Source: an uncultured Planctomycetaceae bacterium (lineage in GTDB: Bacteria; Planctomycetota; Planctomycetia; Pirellulales; Lacipirellulaceae). Taken from it: a stretch of 13,415 nucleotides of DNA. Each line of letters begins with the position of its first letter. Within the stretch, counting starts at the first letter, position 1. The stretch lies in the NCBI GenBank assembly GCA_937860165.1, contig CALMBE010000438.1, forward strand, positions 1 to 13,415, written 5' to 3'. A program made the position numbers and the translations under genes. The notes under the pieces are model-generated. The model made no database searches. It was not told the origin of the DNA and saw only the letters and a list, made by a program, of their open reading frames with translations. Below, piece after piece: positions 7,344-13,300 of this stretch.

Positions 7344-7404
7344 CTGGACCCCGTATTTTTCCCAGGTCGGTCGGAAGCTGTTCAAACCCGAGAGCAGTGG
7401 TTAA
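7344..7404 (+). pseudogene. Second copy of the 3' tail of the yhaM-like gene
   Basis: Encodes WTPYFSQVGRKLFKPESSG and stop, against WTQYFSQIGRKLFKPESEG at the real gene end. The nucleotide differences are mainly synonymous (TAC/TAT, TTG/CTG, AGT/AGC, GGG/GGT, TGA/TAA) or mild (I/V, Q/P, E/S), with no indel. There is no start codon or Shine-Dalgarno site of its own; the frame overlaps the 74-aa gene in a different phase upstream. It is a displaced or imported gene end, not a gene. Confidence 0.85.
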
Positions 7405-7413
7405 GAGTTCACC

Positions 7414-7440
7414 ACGAATTTTACGAATAGCACGAATGAT
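7414..7440 (+). repeat. Short 9-bp-period ACGAAT repeat
   Basis: ACGAAT occurs three times at exact 9-base spacing (7414, 7423, 7432), directly after the duplicated gene tail. It is low-complexity intergenic sequence with no coding signal. In my recollection similar CACGAAT phrases are common between genes in planctomycetes and other environmental bacteria; that is not verified here. Confidence 0.5.
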
Positions 7441-7509
7441 TGAAAGGAAAGAAGTCCTAGCCAGGCATAGAACTTGCAGGATTTCTCAAACCAAATCCTG
7501 GAGAATCCA

Positions 7510-7704
7510 GTGTCCGAACAATCAAATCATGACAGCAGTGAAAAAGGGACTCCAGAACGAAAGGATGCCAATTATTGGCTGACAAAGTCGCCAGTTGAAC
7601 GATTTCAAGAGTTGGAGCGACTAAGACAGGAGGAATATGGCTATGATGCGTACACTGCCAGAATGATGAAAGTGATTACCATTATTGATTGCGATTGGAA
7701 GTGA
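7510..7704 (+). CDS. Small protein of toxin-antitoxin-associated type, orphan
   Basis: A 64-aa product from the GTG at 7510, chosen because GGAGA (7500-7504) lies 5 bases upstream. The frame also extends back to a TTG at 7474 (76 aa) with no ribosome site. The C-terminal half, DANYWLTKSPVERFQELERLRQ followed by EYGYDAYTARMMKVI, resembles small proteins with a YW-x-s-PeER...lR...YGyd..taR pattern, often encoded directly upstream of a nucleotidyltransferase-type gene. No such gene follows here: the next gene is rnr after 168 bp. It may be an orphaned antitoxin-like remnant of a larger module. The TGA stop is followed immediately by TAG. The function is unproven. Confidence 0.6.
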   Translation: MSEQSNHDSSEKGTPERKDANYWLTKSPVERFQELERLRQEEYGYDAYTARMMKVITIIDCDWK

Positions 7705-7773
7705 TAGTGCCAACTTCAAGTTCGTCCCTTGTTAAGGTTCGACAGAGCCCAACACATCAATAACCGGGGAAAA

Positions 7774-7805
7774 GGAAATGTCACATCGTAGTTCAATTCA
7801 TTTCC
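7774..7805. repeat. Short inverted repeat in the rnr leader
   Basis: GGAAATG (7774-7780) and CATTTCC (7799-7805) form 7-bp arms around 18 bases, immediately before the REP-like hairpin upstream of rnr. It could be part of the rnr 5' leader structure or a terminator for the upstream small gene. No U-run follows. Confidence 0.3.
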
Positions 7806-7807
7806 CT

Positions 7808-7829
7808 GCGAATCGTTGATTCGCGGCTA
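7808..7829 (-). repeat. REP-like hairpin, copy 2 (rnr leader)
   Basis: GCGAATC-GTT-GATTCGC (7808-7824), followed by GGCTA (7825-7829) and CTTTTT. Stem and loop positions match copy 1 at 5959, with C:G to A:T and A:T to T:A compensations. It is followed by a C-rich, purine-poor leader (7836-7872) running up to the rnr ATG, the same arrangement as before the yhaM-like gene. Confidence 0.65.
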
Positions 7830-7872
7830 CTTTTTAACCTCTCGCCTCTGACCACCAACCACTCCCCCCCTC

Positions 7873-10134
7873 ATGCAAGAATACGAAACTGCGATCCTCC
7901 GGCATGTGAACGACCCCAAGTATCGGCCGGTGAAGCCGACGGTCATGGCAAAAAGCCTGGGGCTGGAGGGAGACGATGTCCAGCGATTCAAGCGCGTGCT
8001 GAAACAAATGATCAAAGCGGGGAAGCTCGCTTATGGGCCGAGCCACTTGGTGTTTTCCGGGGAGCGGGCTCAGGCGAGTGCAATCGAATCGCCCCGGGTA
8101 GAAAAATCTGCCAAGCATCTCGTGGGTACTTTTCGGCGCATGGAAAGCGGCTACGGATTTGTGCGCCCCGAGGGAACCGCCGCCGCCGCGGGACGCGATG
8201 CCGATATCTTTGTGCCTGCCAACGGTGCGGGGGACGCTGCCAACGGCGACAAGGTGCGAATTCGCTTGACCGGCAAGGTCGGTCGCTTGGGAAAGAGCGA
8301 GGGTCGCGTGATCGACATTGTCGAGCGGGCCACGAATCAATTCGTCGGCACTTACCTGGTGCAAAGCGGGATGGGACTCGTGCAGGTCGATGGCAAGGTG
8401 TTCGCCGCACCGGTGTTTGTCGGCGATCCCGGGGCCAAAGGGGCCCAACCCGATGACAAGGTGGTGATCGAAATGGTTCGGTTCCCTTCGCAACTCCGCG
8501 AAGGCGAGGGAGTGATTGTCGAAATCCTGGGCCAACGGGGTCAGCCGGGAGTCGACACGCTGTCGATCATTCGCGAATTCAACTTGCCCGGCGAGTTTCC
8601 GGAAGCCGTGTTGGCCGACGCCCGAGAACAGGCCGAGTTGTTTCAAGACGCCACCTTGAAACATCGTCGCGATATTTCGGACGAGACCCTTATCACAATC
8701 GATCCGGTCACGGCCCGGGATTTCGACGATGCGATTTCGCTCACTCGACTCGAGAATGAACACTGGCTGCTGGGGGTTCACATTGCCGACGTGTCGCACT
8801 TTGTCCGGCCCAAGTCGCCACTGGACCAAGAAGCCCGCGAGCGGGCCACGAGCGTGTATCTCCCAGACCGCGTGATTCCGATGTTGCCGGAAATCATCTC
8901 GAACAATTTGGCGAGCCTGCAGCCGGATCAAGTCCGGTACGCGATGACCGCTCGAATCGAGTTCAGCCCCGAGGGGCAGCCGATCGCAACCGACGTGTTC
9001 AAGAGCGCCATCAAAAGTTGTCGGCGTTTTACTTACGAAGAAGTGGACCAGTTCCTGGCGGATCGGGCCGGATGGAAATCGAAGCTTACTGCCGAGGTGC
9101 ATGGGCTTCTGAGTCGGATGCACGAGTTGGCGATGATGCTCCGCGAACGACGAATGAAACGGGGTTCGCTCGAGCTCAACATGCCGGAATTGGAGATCGA
9201 TCTCGACAAGGATGGTCGCGTTTCGGGCGCGCACTTGGAGCTGAGCACCGAGAGTCACCAAATTATCGAGGAGTTTATGCTCGCCGCCAACGAAGCGGTG
9301 GCCGAGTTGCTGGCAGCCAAGGGAGTTCAATTCCTGCGGCGGGTCCATGGGGCCCCCGAGCCACGCAAACTCAAGGCGCTCACCGATTTTGTCGGCGAGT
9401 TGGGATTCAAAACCGAAAGTCTCGAAAGTCGCTTTGCGCTCCAAGATCTGTTGTCCGCTGCCAAGGGGGATTCCCGTGAACACGCGGTGAACTACGCTGT
9501 GTTGCGGGCCATGCAACGGGCCGTGTATGGCCCCGAGGAAGAAGGGCATTTTGCGTTGGCGAGCAAATGTTACTGCCACTTCACCTCGCCGATTCGCCGT
9601 TACCCGGACCTGACGATTCACCGACTTCTGGACGCGGTGACGCGCGGCAAGGCCCCCGAGCAACACCTGGAGGAACTCTTGGCACTGGGAGATCACTGTA
9701 GTGCCCGCGAGCAACGGGCCACCGAGGCGGAGCGGGAACTCAATAAAGTGAAACTGCTCACCTATCTGCAAGATAAGGTGGGGTTGGAGTTGGATGGGAT
9801 CATCACCGGCGTGGAAAACTTTGGTCTGTTCGTCATGGGAACCCAGCTTCCGGCTGAGGGATTTGTGCATATCACTTCGCTCTCGGACGATAACTACAAG
9901 TTCGATCGTGCGGGGCACGTGATCCGGGGCTTTCGCTCGGGAAACACCTTTCGACTGGGTGACCCGGTGCGGGTGGCGGTGGCGGTGGTCGATGTCGAGC
10001 GACGGGAACTCGACCTGCGACTCTTGGAGATATTGGGGCAACCTGCCACGGGCAAATCTGCCCGCGGGAAGCCAGCGAATAAATCGCACCAGCCCGCTCC
10101 CCGCGACGCCAAGAAAAAGCGCAAGCGGCGGTAG
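7873..10134 (+). CDS. rnr: Ribonuclease R
   Basis: A 753-aa 3'-5' processive exoribonuclease of the RNB (RNase II/R) family, which degrades structured RNA in the cytoplasm. Domains in order: winged-helix domain (1-62); cold-shock domain with GYGFVRPEG and DIFVPANG (~80-140); second cold-shock-like part; RNB catalytic domain (~260-590) with IDPVTARDFDDAI; S1 domain (~636-720, DGIITGVENFGLFV); and a Lys/Arg-rich tail ending KKKRKRR. The acidic residues D277, D283, D285 and D286 have the same spacing as the E. coli RNase R active site. SPIRRYPDL (S572-L580) is also intact. The ATG at 7873 follows a C-rich leader without a Shine-Dalgarno site. The last 51 codons recur in the pseudogene copy at 10955-11107. 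It is separated from gcvT by the ParDE module. Confidence 0.97.
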   Translation: MQEYETAILRHVNDPKYRPVKPTVMAKSLGLEGDDVQRFKRVLKQMIKAGKLAYGPSHLVFSGERAQASAIESPRVEKSAKHLVGTFRRMESGYGFVRPEGTAAAAGRDADIFVPANGAGDAANGDKVRIRLTGKVGRLGKSEGRVIDIVERATNQFVGTYLVQSGMGLVQVDGKVFAAPVFVGDPGAKGAQPDDKVVIEMVRFPSQLREGEGVIVEILGQRGQPGVDTLSIIREFNLPGEFPEAVLADAREQAELFQDATLKHRRDISDETLITIDPVTARDFDDAISLTRLENEHWLLGVHIADVSHFVRPKSPLDQEARERATSVYLPDRVIPMLPEIISNNLASLQPDQVRYAMTARIEFSPEGQPIATDVFKSAIKSCRRFTYEEVDQFLADRAGWKSKLTAEVHGLLSRMHELAMMLRERRMKRGSLELNMPELEIDLDKDGRVSGAHLELSTESHQIIEEFMLAANEAVAELLAAKGVQFLRRVHGAPEPRKLKALTDFVGELGFKTESLESRFALQDLLSAAKGDSREHAVNYAVLRAMQRAVYGPEEEGHFALASKCYCHFTSPIRRYPDLTIHRLLDAVTRGKAPEQHLEELLALGDHCSAREQRATEAERELNKVKLLTYLQDKVGLELDGIITGVENFGLFVMGTQLPAEGFVHITSLSDDNYKFDRAGHVIRGFRSGNTFRLGDPVRVAVAVVDVERRELDLRLLEILGQPATGKSARGKPANKSHQPAPRDAKKKRKRR

Positions 10135-10164
10135 CGGGGATGGTCGGTGGTGATCCTGATCCAC

Positions 10165-10186
10165 TAGCCGCGATTCGATGATTCGC
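10165..10186 (+). repeat. REP-like hairpin, copy 3 (after rnr)
   Basis: TAGCC (10165-10169) followed by the 17-nt palindrome GCGATTCGATGATTCGC, which has one T-T mismatch. It is oriented opposite to copy 4 at 10193-10214. Together they form a larger inverted repeat with perfect 13-bp arms (10165-10177 and 10202-10214), followed by TTATTT. The pair could terminate rnr transcription. Confidence 0.65.
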
Positions 10187-10192
10187 AGGCCG

Positions 10193-10214
10193 GCGATTTG
10201 TCGAATCGCGGCTA
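10193..10214 (-). repeat. REP-like hairpin, copy 4 (after rnr)
   Basis: GCGATTT-GTC-GAATCGC (one T-G wobble) followed by GGCTA and TTATTT. It is the right half of the head-to-head pair with copy 3. The U-rich bases after a GC-rich stem make it the best intrinsic terminator candidate for rnr. Confidence 0.6.
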
Positions 10215-10265
10215 TTATTTCGCAAGCGGGGCCGGCTCACAATGTCTTGTAGCAGCCAGAAAAAA

Positions 10266-10300
10266 CAGGCTTTGACAGCCGCCTTATAGCCTGACAAACT
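10266..10300 (+). promoter_or_regulatory. Candidate promoter and operator of the ParDE-like module
   Basis: A perfect -35 box TTGACA (10272-10277) is followed after 17 bases by CAAACT (10295-10300), a weak -10 keeping the important second and last bases. An inverted repeat CAGGCT (10266-10271) / AGCCTG (10288-10293) straddles the -35 box and could be an antitoxin operator. The parD ATG lies 20 bases further on. Confidence 0.4.
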
Positions 10301-10319
10301 GAAGCAAGCGAGGACCTCG

Positions 10320-10604
10320 ATGCAAATTAACTTACCCGATGATGTTGTCCCTTTGATTCTTCAAAAGGCCGCCGCAGCAGGCTTTGGAGGTCAAGTCGAT
10401 GCCTATGTCGCCGCCCTCATCGCCGCGGACGATGTCGAGGATTATGGGGCTCCAGCAGAATTCTCTCTAGCAGGCAAAAGCCGCGAAGCAATCGACGAGA
10501 TGATATCTGCTGGCATCGAAGGTGGTCCGCCCACCCAAATGAAACCCGAAGATTGGCAATCGCTCCACGCTCGAATCGACCAACGCGAATCGTCCAAATC
10601 TTGA
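10320..10604 (+). CDS. ParD-like antitoxin
   Basis: A 94-aa product. The N-terminus MQINLPDDVVPLILQKAAAAGFGGQVDAYVAALIAAD is a ribbon-helix-helix-type DNA-binding region of the ParD/CopG kind. The C-terminal part, with KSREAIDEMISAGIEGGPP and then PEDWQSLHARI, is the flexible toxin-binding tail typical of this antitoxin group. A GAGGA Shine-Dalgarno site (10310-10314) lies 5 bases before the ATG. It probably autoregulates the module with its toxin. It is followed after 13 bp by the ParE-like toxin gene. The pair lies exactly between the two copies of the rnr tail. Confidence 0.85.
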   Translation: MQINLPDDVVPLILQKAAAAGFGGQVDAYVAALIAADDVEDYGAPAEFSLAGKSREAIDEMISAGIEGGPPTQMKPEDWQSLHARIDQRESSKS

Positions 10605-10617
10605 TTGCGGAATCCGT

Positions 10618-10926
10618 GTGCCAACAAACGTCACGATAACTCCAGCAGCCTACCGTGACCTTGATGGCATCGCCAGCTACATCCAGCAGCATAATGCGTC
10701 CGCTGCTCACCGCTTCTTGAATGTCGCCGAGAAGGCATTTACTTTATTGGCCTCCCGGCCTTTCCTGGGTGAACTATATCTTCATCCGAAACATGCTGGC
10801 GTTCGAGTCTGGACTCTCGGTCGCCGGTTCCGCAACTACGTGGTATTCTACCGTCCAACTTCAGAAGGAATTGAAATCGTCCGCGTTCTCCACGGGGCCC
10901 AGAAACTGACAAACTTTTTGGAATAG
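10618..10926 (+). CDS. ParE/RelE-family toxin
   Basis: A 102-aa product of normal family length. Typical features: VTITPAAYRDLDGIASYI at the start; a helical pair ending in LLASRPFLGE; VWTLGRRFRNYVVFYRP (~64-80); and GIEIVRVLHGAQKL (~84-97), the usual ParE-type terminal strands. Whether it targets DNA gyrase (ParE) or ribosome-bound mRNA (RelE) cannot be told from sequence; the RVLHGA ending favours ParE. The GTG at 10618 is the likely start, 13 bp after the antitoxin stop, with no clear Shine-Dalgarno site, so translational coupling is likely. It appears intact. Confidence 0.88.
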   Translation: MPTNVTITPAAYRDLDGIASYIQQHNASAAHRFLNVAEKAFTLLASRPFLGELYLHPKHAGVRVWTLGRRFRNYVVFYRPTSEGIEIVRVLHGAQKLTNFLE

Positions 10927-10954
10927 CTGTTATCGAACGGGATGAGTCGACTCG

Positions 10955-11107
10955 GCGGTGGTCGATGTCGAGCGACGGGAACTCGACCTGCGACTCTTGG
11001 AGAAATTGGGGCAACCTGCCACGGGCAAATCTGCCCGCGGGAAGCCAGCGAATAAATCGCACAAACCTTCTCCCCGCGACGCCAAGAAAAAGCGCAAGCG
11101 GCGGTAG
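10955..11107 (+). pseudogene. Duplicated C-terminal tail of RNase R
   Basis: Fifty codons encoding AVVDVERRELDLRLLEKLGQ through KKKRKRR and TAG, in the same frame as the rnr end. Three residue changes are seen (I to K, Q to K, A to S), one synonymous change (CCC/CCT), and no frameshift or premature stop. An in-frame TGA at 10943-10945 closes it upstream and it has no ribosome-binding site, so it is not translated as a gene. It is a displaced or imported rnr end. Confidence 0.9.
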
Positions 11108-11132
11108 CGGGGCGGTGGAGATCCTGATCCAC

Positions 11133-11154
11133 TAGCCGCGATTCAATGAATCGC
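11133..11154 (+). repeat. REP-like hairpin, copy 5
   Basis: TAGCC followed by GCGATTC-AAT-GAATCGC, a perfect 7-bp stem. Relative to copy 3 the mismatch is repaired to T:A. The facing partner is degenerate: only its right arm GAATCGCGGCT (11189-11199) survives, with about 20 unrelated bases inserted before it. Confidence 0.6.
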
Positions 11155-11214
11155 AGGCCGGCGATTCGCTCCACGGCGGGTAAACTTAGAATCGCGGCTC
11201 TTATTTCGCAAGCG

Positions 11215-11287
11215 GTCAGGTAGCATCTGTTCAGCCACCTGACACCGGTTTCCTGCCCCTGGTAGCGAGCCGCCAAATCGTTAGAAT
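11215..11287 (+). promoter_or_regulatory. gcvT leader: inverted repeat and candidate -10
   Basis: GTCAGGT (11215-11221) and ACCTGAC (11237-11243) form 7-bp arms around 15 bases. A TAGAAT box (11282-11287) lies 38 bases before the gcvT ATG, without a good -35. I looked for the conserved glycine-riboswitch cores and did not find them. The inverted repeat starts at the very end of the right direct repeat. Confidence 0.3.
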
Positions 11288-11325
11288 GCAGCTTCTCGCT
11301 GGACCAGACTTTGGCAGAACCTTCC

Positions 11326-12450
11326 ATGTCGCACCCTGAACTATTGGCTCGAACTCCGCTTGGCGATTGGCATGCTGCGCACGGTGGTCGGATGGTTGAT
11401 TTCGCGGGCTGGTCGATGCCGGTGCAGTACACCGGGATTGTCGAAGAACATCAGGCCACGCGGACTGCGGTCGGGCTGTTCGATATTTCGCACATGGGCC
11501 GGGTGCTGGTGGATGGCCCCGACGCGGCTCGGTATCTCGATAGCTTGTTGACCCGCTCGGTGGTCGACATGAAGCCGCATCAGATTCGCTACTCGCTCAT
11601 TTGCAACGAGGCGGGGGGAATTCTCGACGACGTGCTCTGCTACCGGGTGGTCTTGGCCAGCGGCGAGCCCTCGGGCTACGGACTGGTGGTGAACGCCAGC
11701 AATCGACCAAAGATTCTCGCGTGGCTGGAATCGCACCTGGCTGGTTTTGATGTGCGACTCGAAGACATCACCACCACCCACGGCATGATTGCCGTGCAGG
11801 GGCCCCGGGCTATCGAGATGCTCGATCCGTTGTCTGCTTGCGAGCTGACATCACTCCGCTATTACACAGGGCAAATGAGCCAAGTGTGTGGCGTGGACTG
11901 TTTTGTCAGTCGCACCGGTTACACGGGGGAAGATGGTTGCGAACTTGTTTGTCCATCAGAAAAGTTGCTCGAGATGTGGGAGACAATCATTGCTGCGGTT
12001 GCTCCCGTCGGGGGCCGCGCGGTGGGACTCGGGGCGCGAGACACGCTGCGCCTCGAAGCGGGAATGCCGCTCTATGGTCATGAGTTGAGCGAAACGATCA
12101 ATCCCGTGCAGGCAGGGCTCGATTTTGCGATCAATCTACCGGAACGAGAATTCGTGGGTCGAGAATCACTCGTTGGTTTTCGCCGCGATCACAATCAGCC
12201 GGTGCGGGTGGGTATTCAGTTGGAAGGTCGCCGCGTGGCCCGGGAAGGCGCGACCGTGCTGATGGGAGACCAAGCAGCGGGCCACGTCACGAGCGGGACG
12301 TTCTCGCCCACGTTCAACCATGCGATTGCGATGGCCTATGTGTCGCCACCGGCGGCAGCCGTGGGGACGCGTTTAGCGGTTGATATCCGGGGTCAGCTCC
12401 AAGTGGCGACTGTCGTGCCGTTGCCATTTTACGAACGTGGGAAAAAATAA
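11326..12450 (+). CDS. gcvT: Glycine cleavage system T protein (aminomethyltransferase)
   Basis: A 374-aa product from the ATG at 11326; a TTG at 11311 would add five residues and is less likely. It transfers the methylene group from the aminomethyl-lipoyl H protein to tetrahydrofolate, releasing ammonia. Visible family features: TPLGDWHAAHGGRMVDFAGWSMPVQY at the N-terminus, GLFDISHMGR (~50-59), TRSVVDMKP, ICNEAGGILDDVLCYR (~98-113), VNASNRPK, MIAVQGPRA, SRTGYTGEDGCEL (~205-217), LGARDTLRLEAGMPLYGHEL and the C-terminal barrel with VTSGTFSPTFNHAIAMAYV. It is full length and intact. gcvH follows after 35 bp, so the two are probably cotranscribed as part of a gcv operon. Confidence 0.97.
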   Translation: MSHPELLARTPLGDWHAAHGGRMVDFAGWSMPVQYTGIVEEHQATRTAVGLFDISHMGRVLVDGPDAARYLDSLLTRSVVDMKPHQIRYSLICNEAGGILDDVLCYRVVLASGEPSGYGLVVNASNRPKILAWLESHLAGFDVRLEDITTTHGMIAVQGPRAIEMLDPLSACELTSLRYYTGQMSQVCGVDCFVSRTGYTGEDGCELVCPSEKLLEMWETIIAAVAPVGGRAVGLGARDTLRLEAGMPLYGHELSETINPVQAGLDFAINLPEREFVGRESLVGFRRDHNQPVRVGIQLEGRRVAREGATVLMGDQAAGHVTSGTFSPTFNHAIAMAYVSPPAAAVGTRLAVDIRGQLQVATVVPLPFYERGKK

Positions 12451-12830
12451 AATCGCTAAGTCGCCAGCGGTGGGGAGAATTTATCGTGAAAGCTGAAAAT
12501 TTGCTGTATGCCAAGACGCATGAATGGGTCGCCCTGGCCGAGGAAAATGGTGCGCAGGTTGCGACGGTCGGGATTTCGGCCTTCGCAGTGGAAGCGCTGA
12601 CCGACCTGGTATTCATTGAACTCCCCCCACTTAAGCCGAGCGCGCTGCCGGCGCCGTTGAGGGAGACGGCGACGGCCTCCCCGGCACACTCCGGCGCCTT
12701 CCTCGGCCGAGCCGAAGGCGGGTTGCCGAGGACCCATCGTTGCGCGGACCCGGCCATCGAGACAGCGGCAGACTCTCGCGGCGCATTCGGGGGATCGCTT
12801 CGGCCGTTCCCAACGGGGTTGCTGACCTTT

Positions 12831-12848
12831 TGCAAAGATATCTTTGCA
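12831..12848. repeat. 18-bp perfect palindrome
   Basis: TGCAAAGATATCTTTGCA is an uninterrupted palindrome 9 bases past the CCA end of tRNA-Tyr on the minus strand. It could form a cruciform, a small hairpin (GCAAAG-ATAT-CTTTGC) ending the tRNA transcript, or a protein-binding site. There is no U-tract after it. Confidence 0.5.
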
Positions 12849-12857
12849 TCGCTGGAT

Positions 12858-12942
12858 TGGTGGAGAGGGTTGGATTCGAACCAACGTAGGCGTAGCCAAC
12901 GGATTTACAGTCCGTCCCCTTTAGCCACTCGGGCACCTCTCC
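12858..12942 (-). tRNA. tRNA-Tyr (anticodon GUA), CCA encoded
   Basis: On the minus strand the gene starts GGAGAGG (complement of 12936-12942) and pairs with CCTCTCC (complement of 12862-12868), followed by discriminator A and an encoded CCA (12858-12860). The anticodon loop CTGTAAA gives GUA (complement of 12906-12908) inside a perfect ACGGA/TCCGT stem. The variable arm is long, as in bacterial class II tRNA-Tyr, and the T arm reads GTTGGTTCGAATCCAAC. A bonus inverted repeat, GGATTGG/CCAATCC, flanks the gene at 12854-12860 and 12941-12947. It lies antisense within the broken gcvH frame. All arms look intact. Confidence 0.96.
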
Positions 12943-13058
12943 AATCCAGGCGGCGCCGAAACCGAGTTCCTGACCTCGGCTACGACCGACATACACGGCA
13001 AGACAGCAAGGCCCTGCCGTCGAACTTGTAGCGTGGCGCTGCTCTTGACGTGTCCTCA

Positions 13059-13126
13059 CCGGCAAACCGAGACTGCCGGCAAACCGAGACTGCCGACACA
13101 CCGAACCTGCCGACACATCGTGCGGC
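13059..13126 (+). repeat. 17-bp tandem repeat
   Basis: Four consecutive 17-base units: two identical copies of CCGGCAAACCGAGACTG (13059-13075, 13076-13092), one diverged (CCGACACACCGAACCTG, 13093-13109) and a decaying fourth (13110-13126). There are no spacers, so this is a tandem repeat and not a CRISPR array. Confidence 0.85.
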
Positions 13127-13300
13127 ACGGCGACCATCGCCAAGTTCGAGACGAAATCACAGGACAATAAAAAGCGCTCGCGTCCTCCGCTCACTGGGAA
13201 GCCGATCCGGGTGTCCAGCACACGACATCGGCCTTCCAGAGACAAGGACACGAGCAGGGCTCTGGCGGTCGTTATGGGGATGCCGCCGAAGCCTGTCAAT

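Larger units (their letters stand above)
9981..10229 (+). repeat. Long direct repeat, left copy (rnr tail plus REP pair)
   Basis: Covers the last 51 codons of rnr, the stop at 10132-10134 and the downstream hairpin pair, ending at CGCAAGCGG (10229). It recurs at 10954-11215, 973 bp to the right at its left end. In the 154 coding bases only five substitutions and no indel are visible. Beyond the stop the copies have small indels. Confidence 0.93.
10954..11215 (+). repeat. Long direct repeat, right copy
   Basis: Second copy of 9981-10229. It begins abruptly at GGCGGTGGTCGATG, 28 bases after the toxin stop, and ends at CGCAAGCGG (11215). It differs after the pseudogene stop by a 5-base deletion and by a longer insert before the final hairpin arm. 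The homology ends where the gcvT leader begins. Confidence 0.93.
12486..13031 (+). pseudogene. gcvH: gcvH, 5' part only (glycine cleavage H protein, disrupted)
   Basis: The GTG at 12486 has a GGGGAG Shine-Dalgarno site 8 bases upstream. The first ~47 codons are clear GcvH: KAENLLYAKTHEWVALAEE, then VATVGISAFAVEALTDLVFIELP. After ~12626 homology ends abruptly. The expected stretch with the lipoyl-lysine (ESVKAVSD type), present in every functional H protein, is absent. The frame continues into unrelated GC-rich sequence, runs antisense through a tRNA gene and stops at 13031, so any product would be a non-functional chimera. Causes could be an insertion or rearrangement beside the tRNA, or a chimeric assembly. 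The missing part is not seen elsewhere in the window. Confidence 0.8.

Noticed and set aside
7144..7404. 86-codon frame including the duplicated yhaM-like tail
   Set aside because: Its N-terminal part overlaps the well-supported 74-aa gene in another phase and has no ribosome site. Only the last 20 codons are meaningful, as a gene-tail remnant.
7834..10164. 776-codon open frame antisense to rnr
   Set aside because: It mirrors the RNase R gene exactly. The + strand frame has all catalytic motifs, and the antisense translation is His/Arg/Gln-rich without any family resemblance. Long antisense frames are expected in GC-rich genes.
9981..11215. Composite transposon with the direct repeats as insertion sequences
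   Set aside because: The repeats encode the rnr tail and hairpins, not a transposase. No terminal inverted repeats or short target duplications are seen at the repeat edges.
11216..11325. Glycine riboswitch before gcvT
   Set aside because: The region is only ~110 bp and lacks the conserved glycine-aptamer core sequences. Only a simple inverted repeat is visible.
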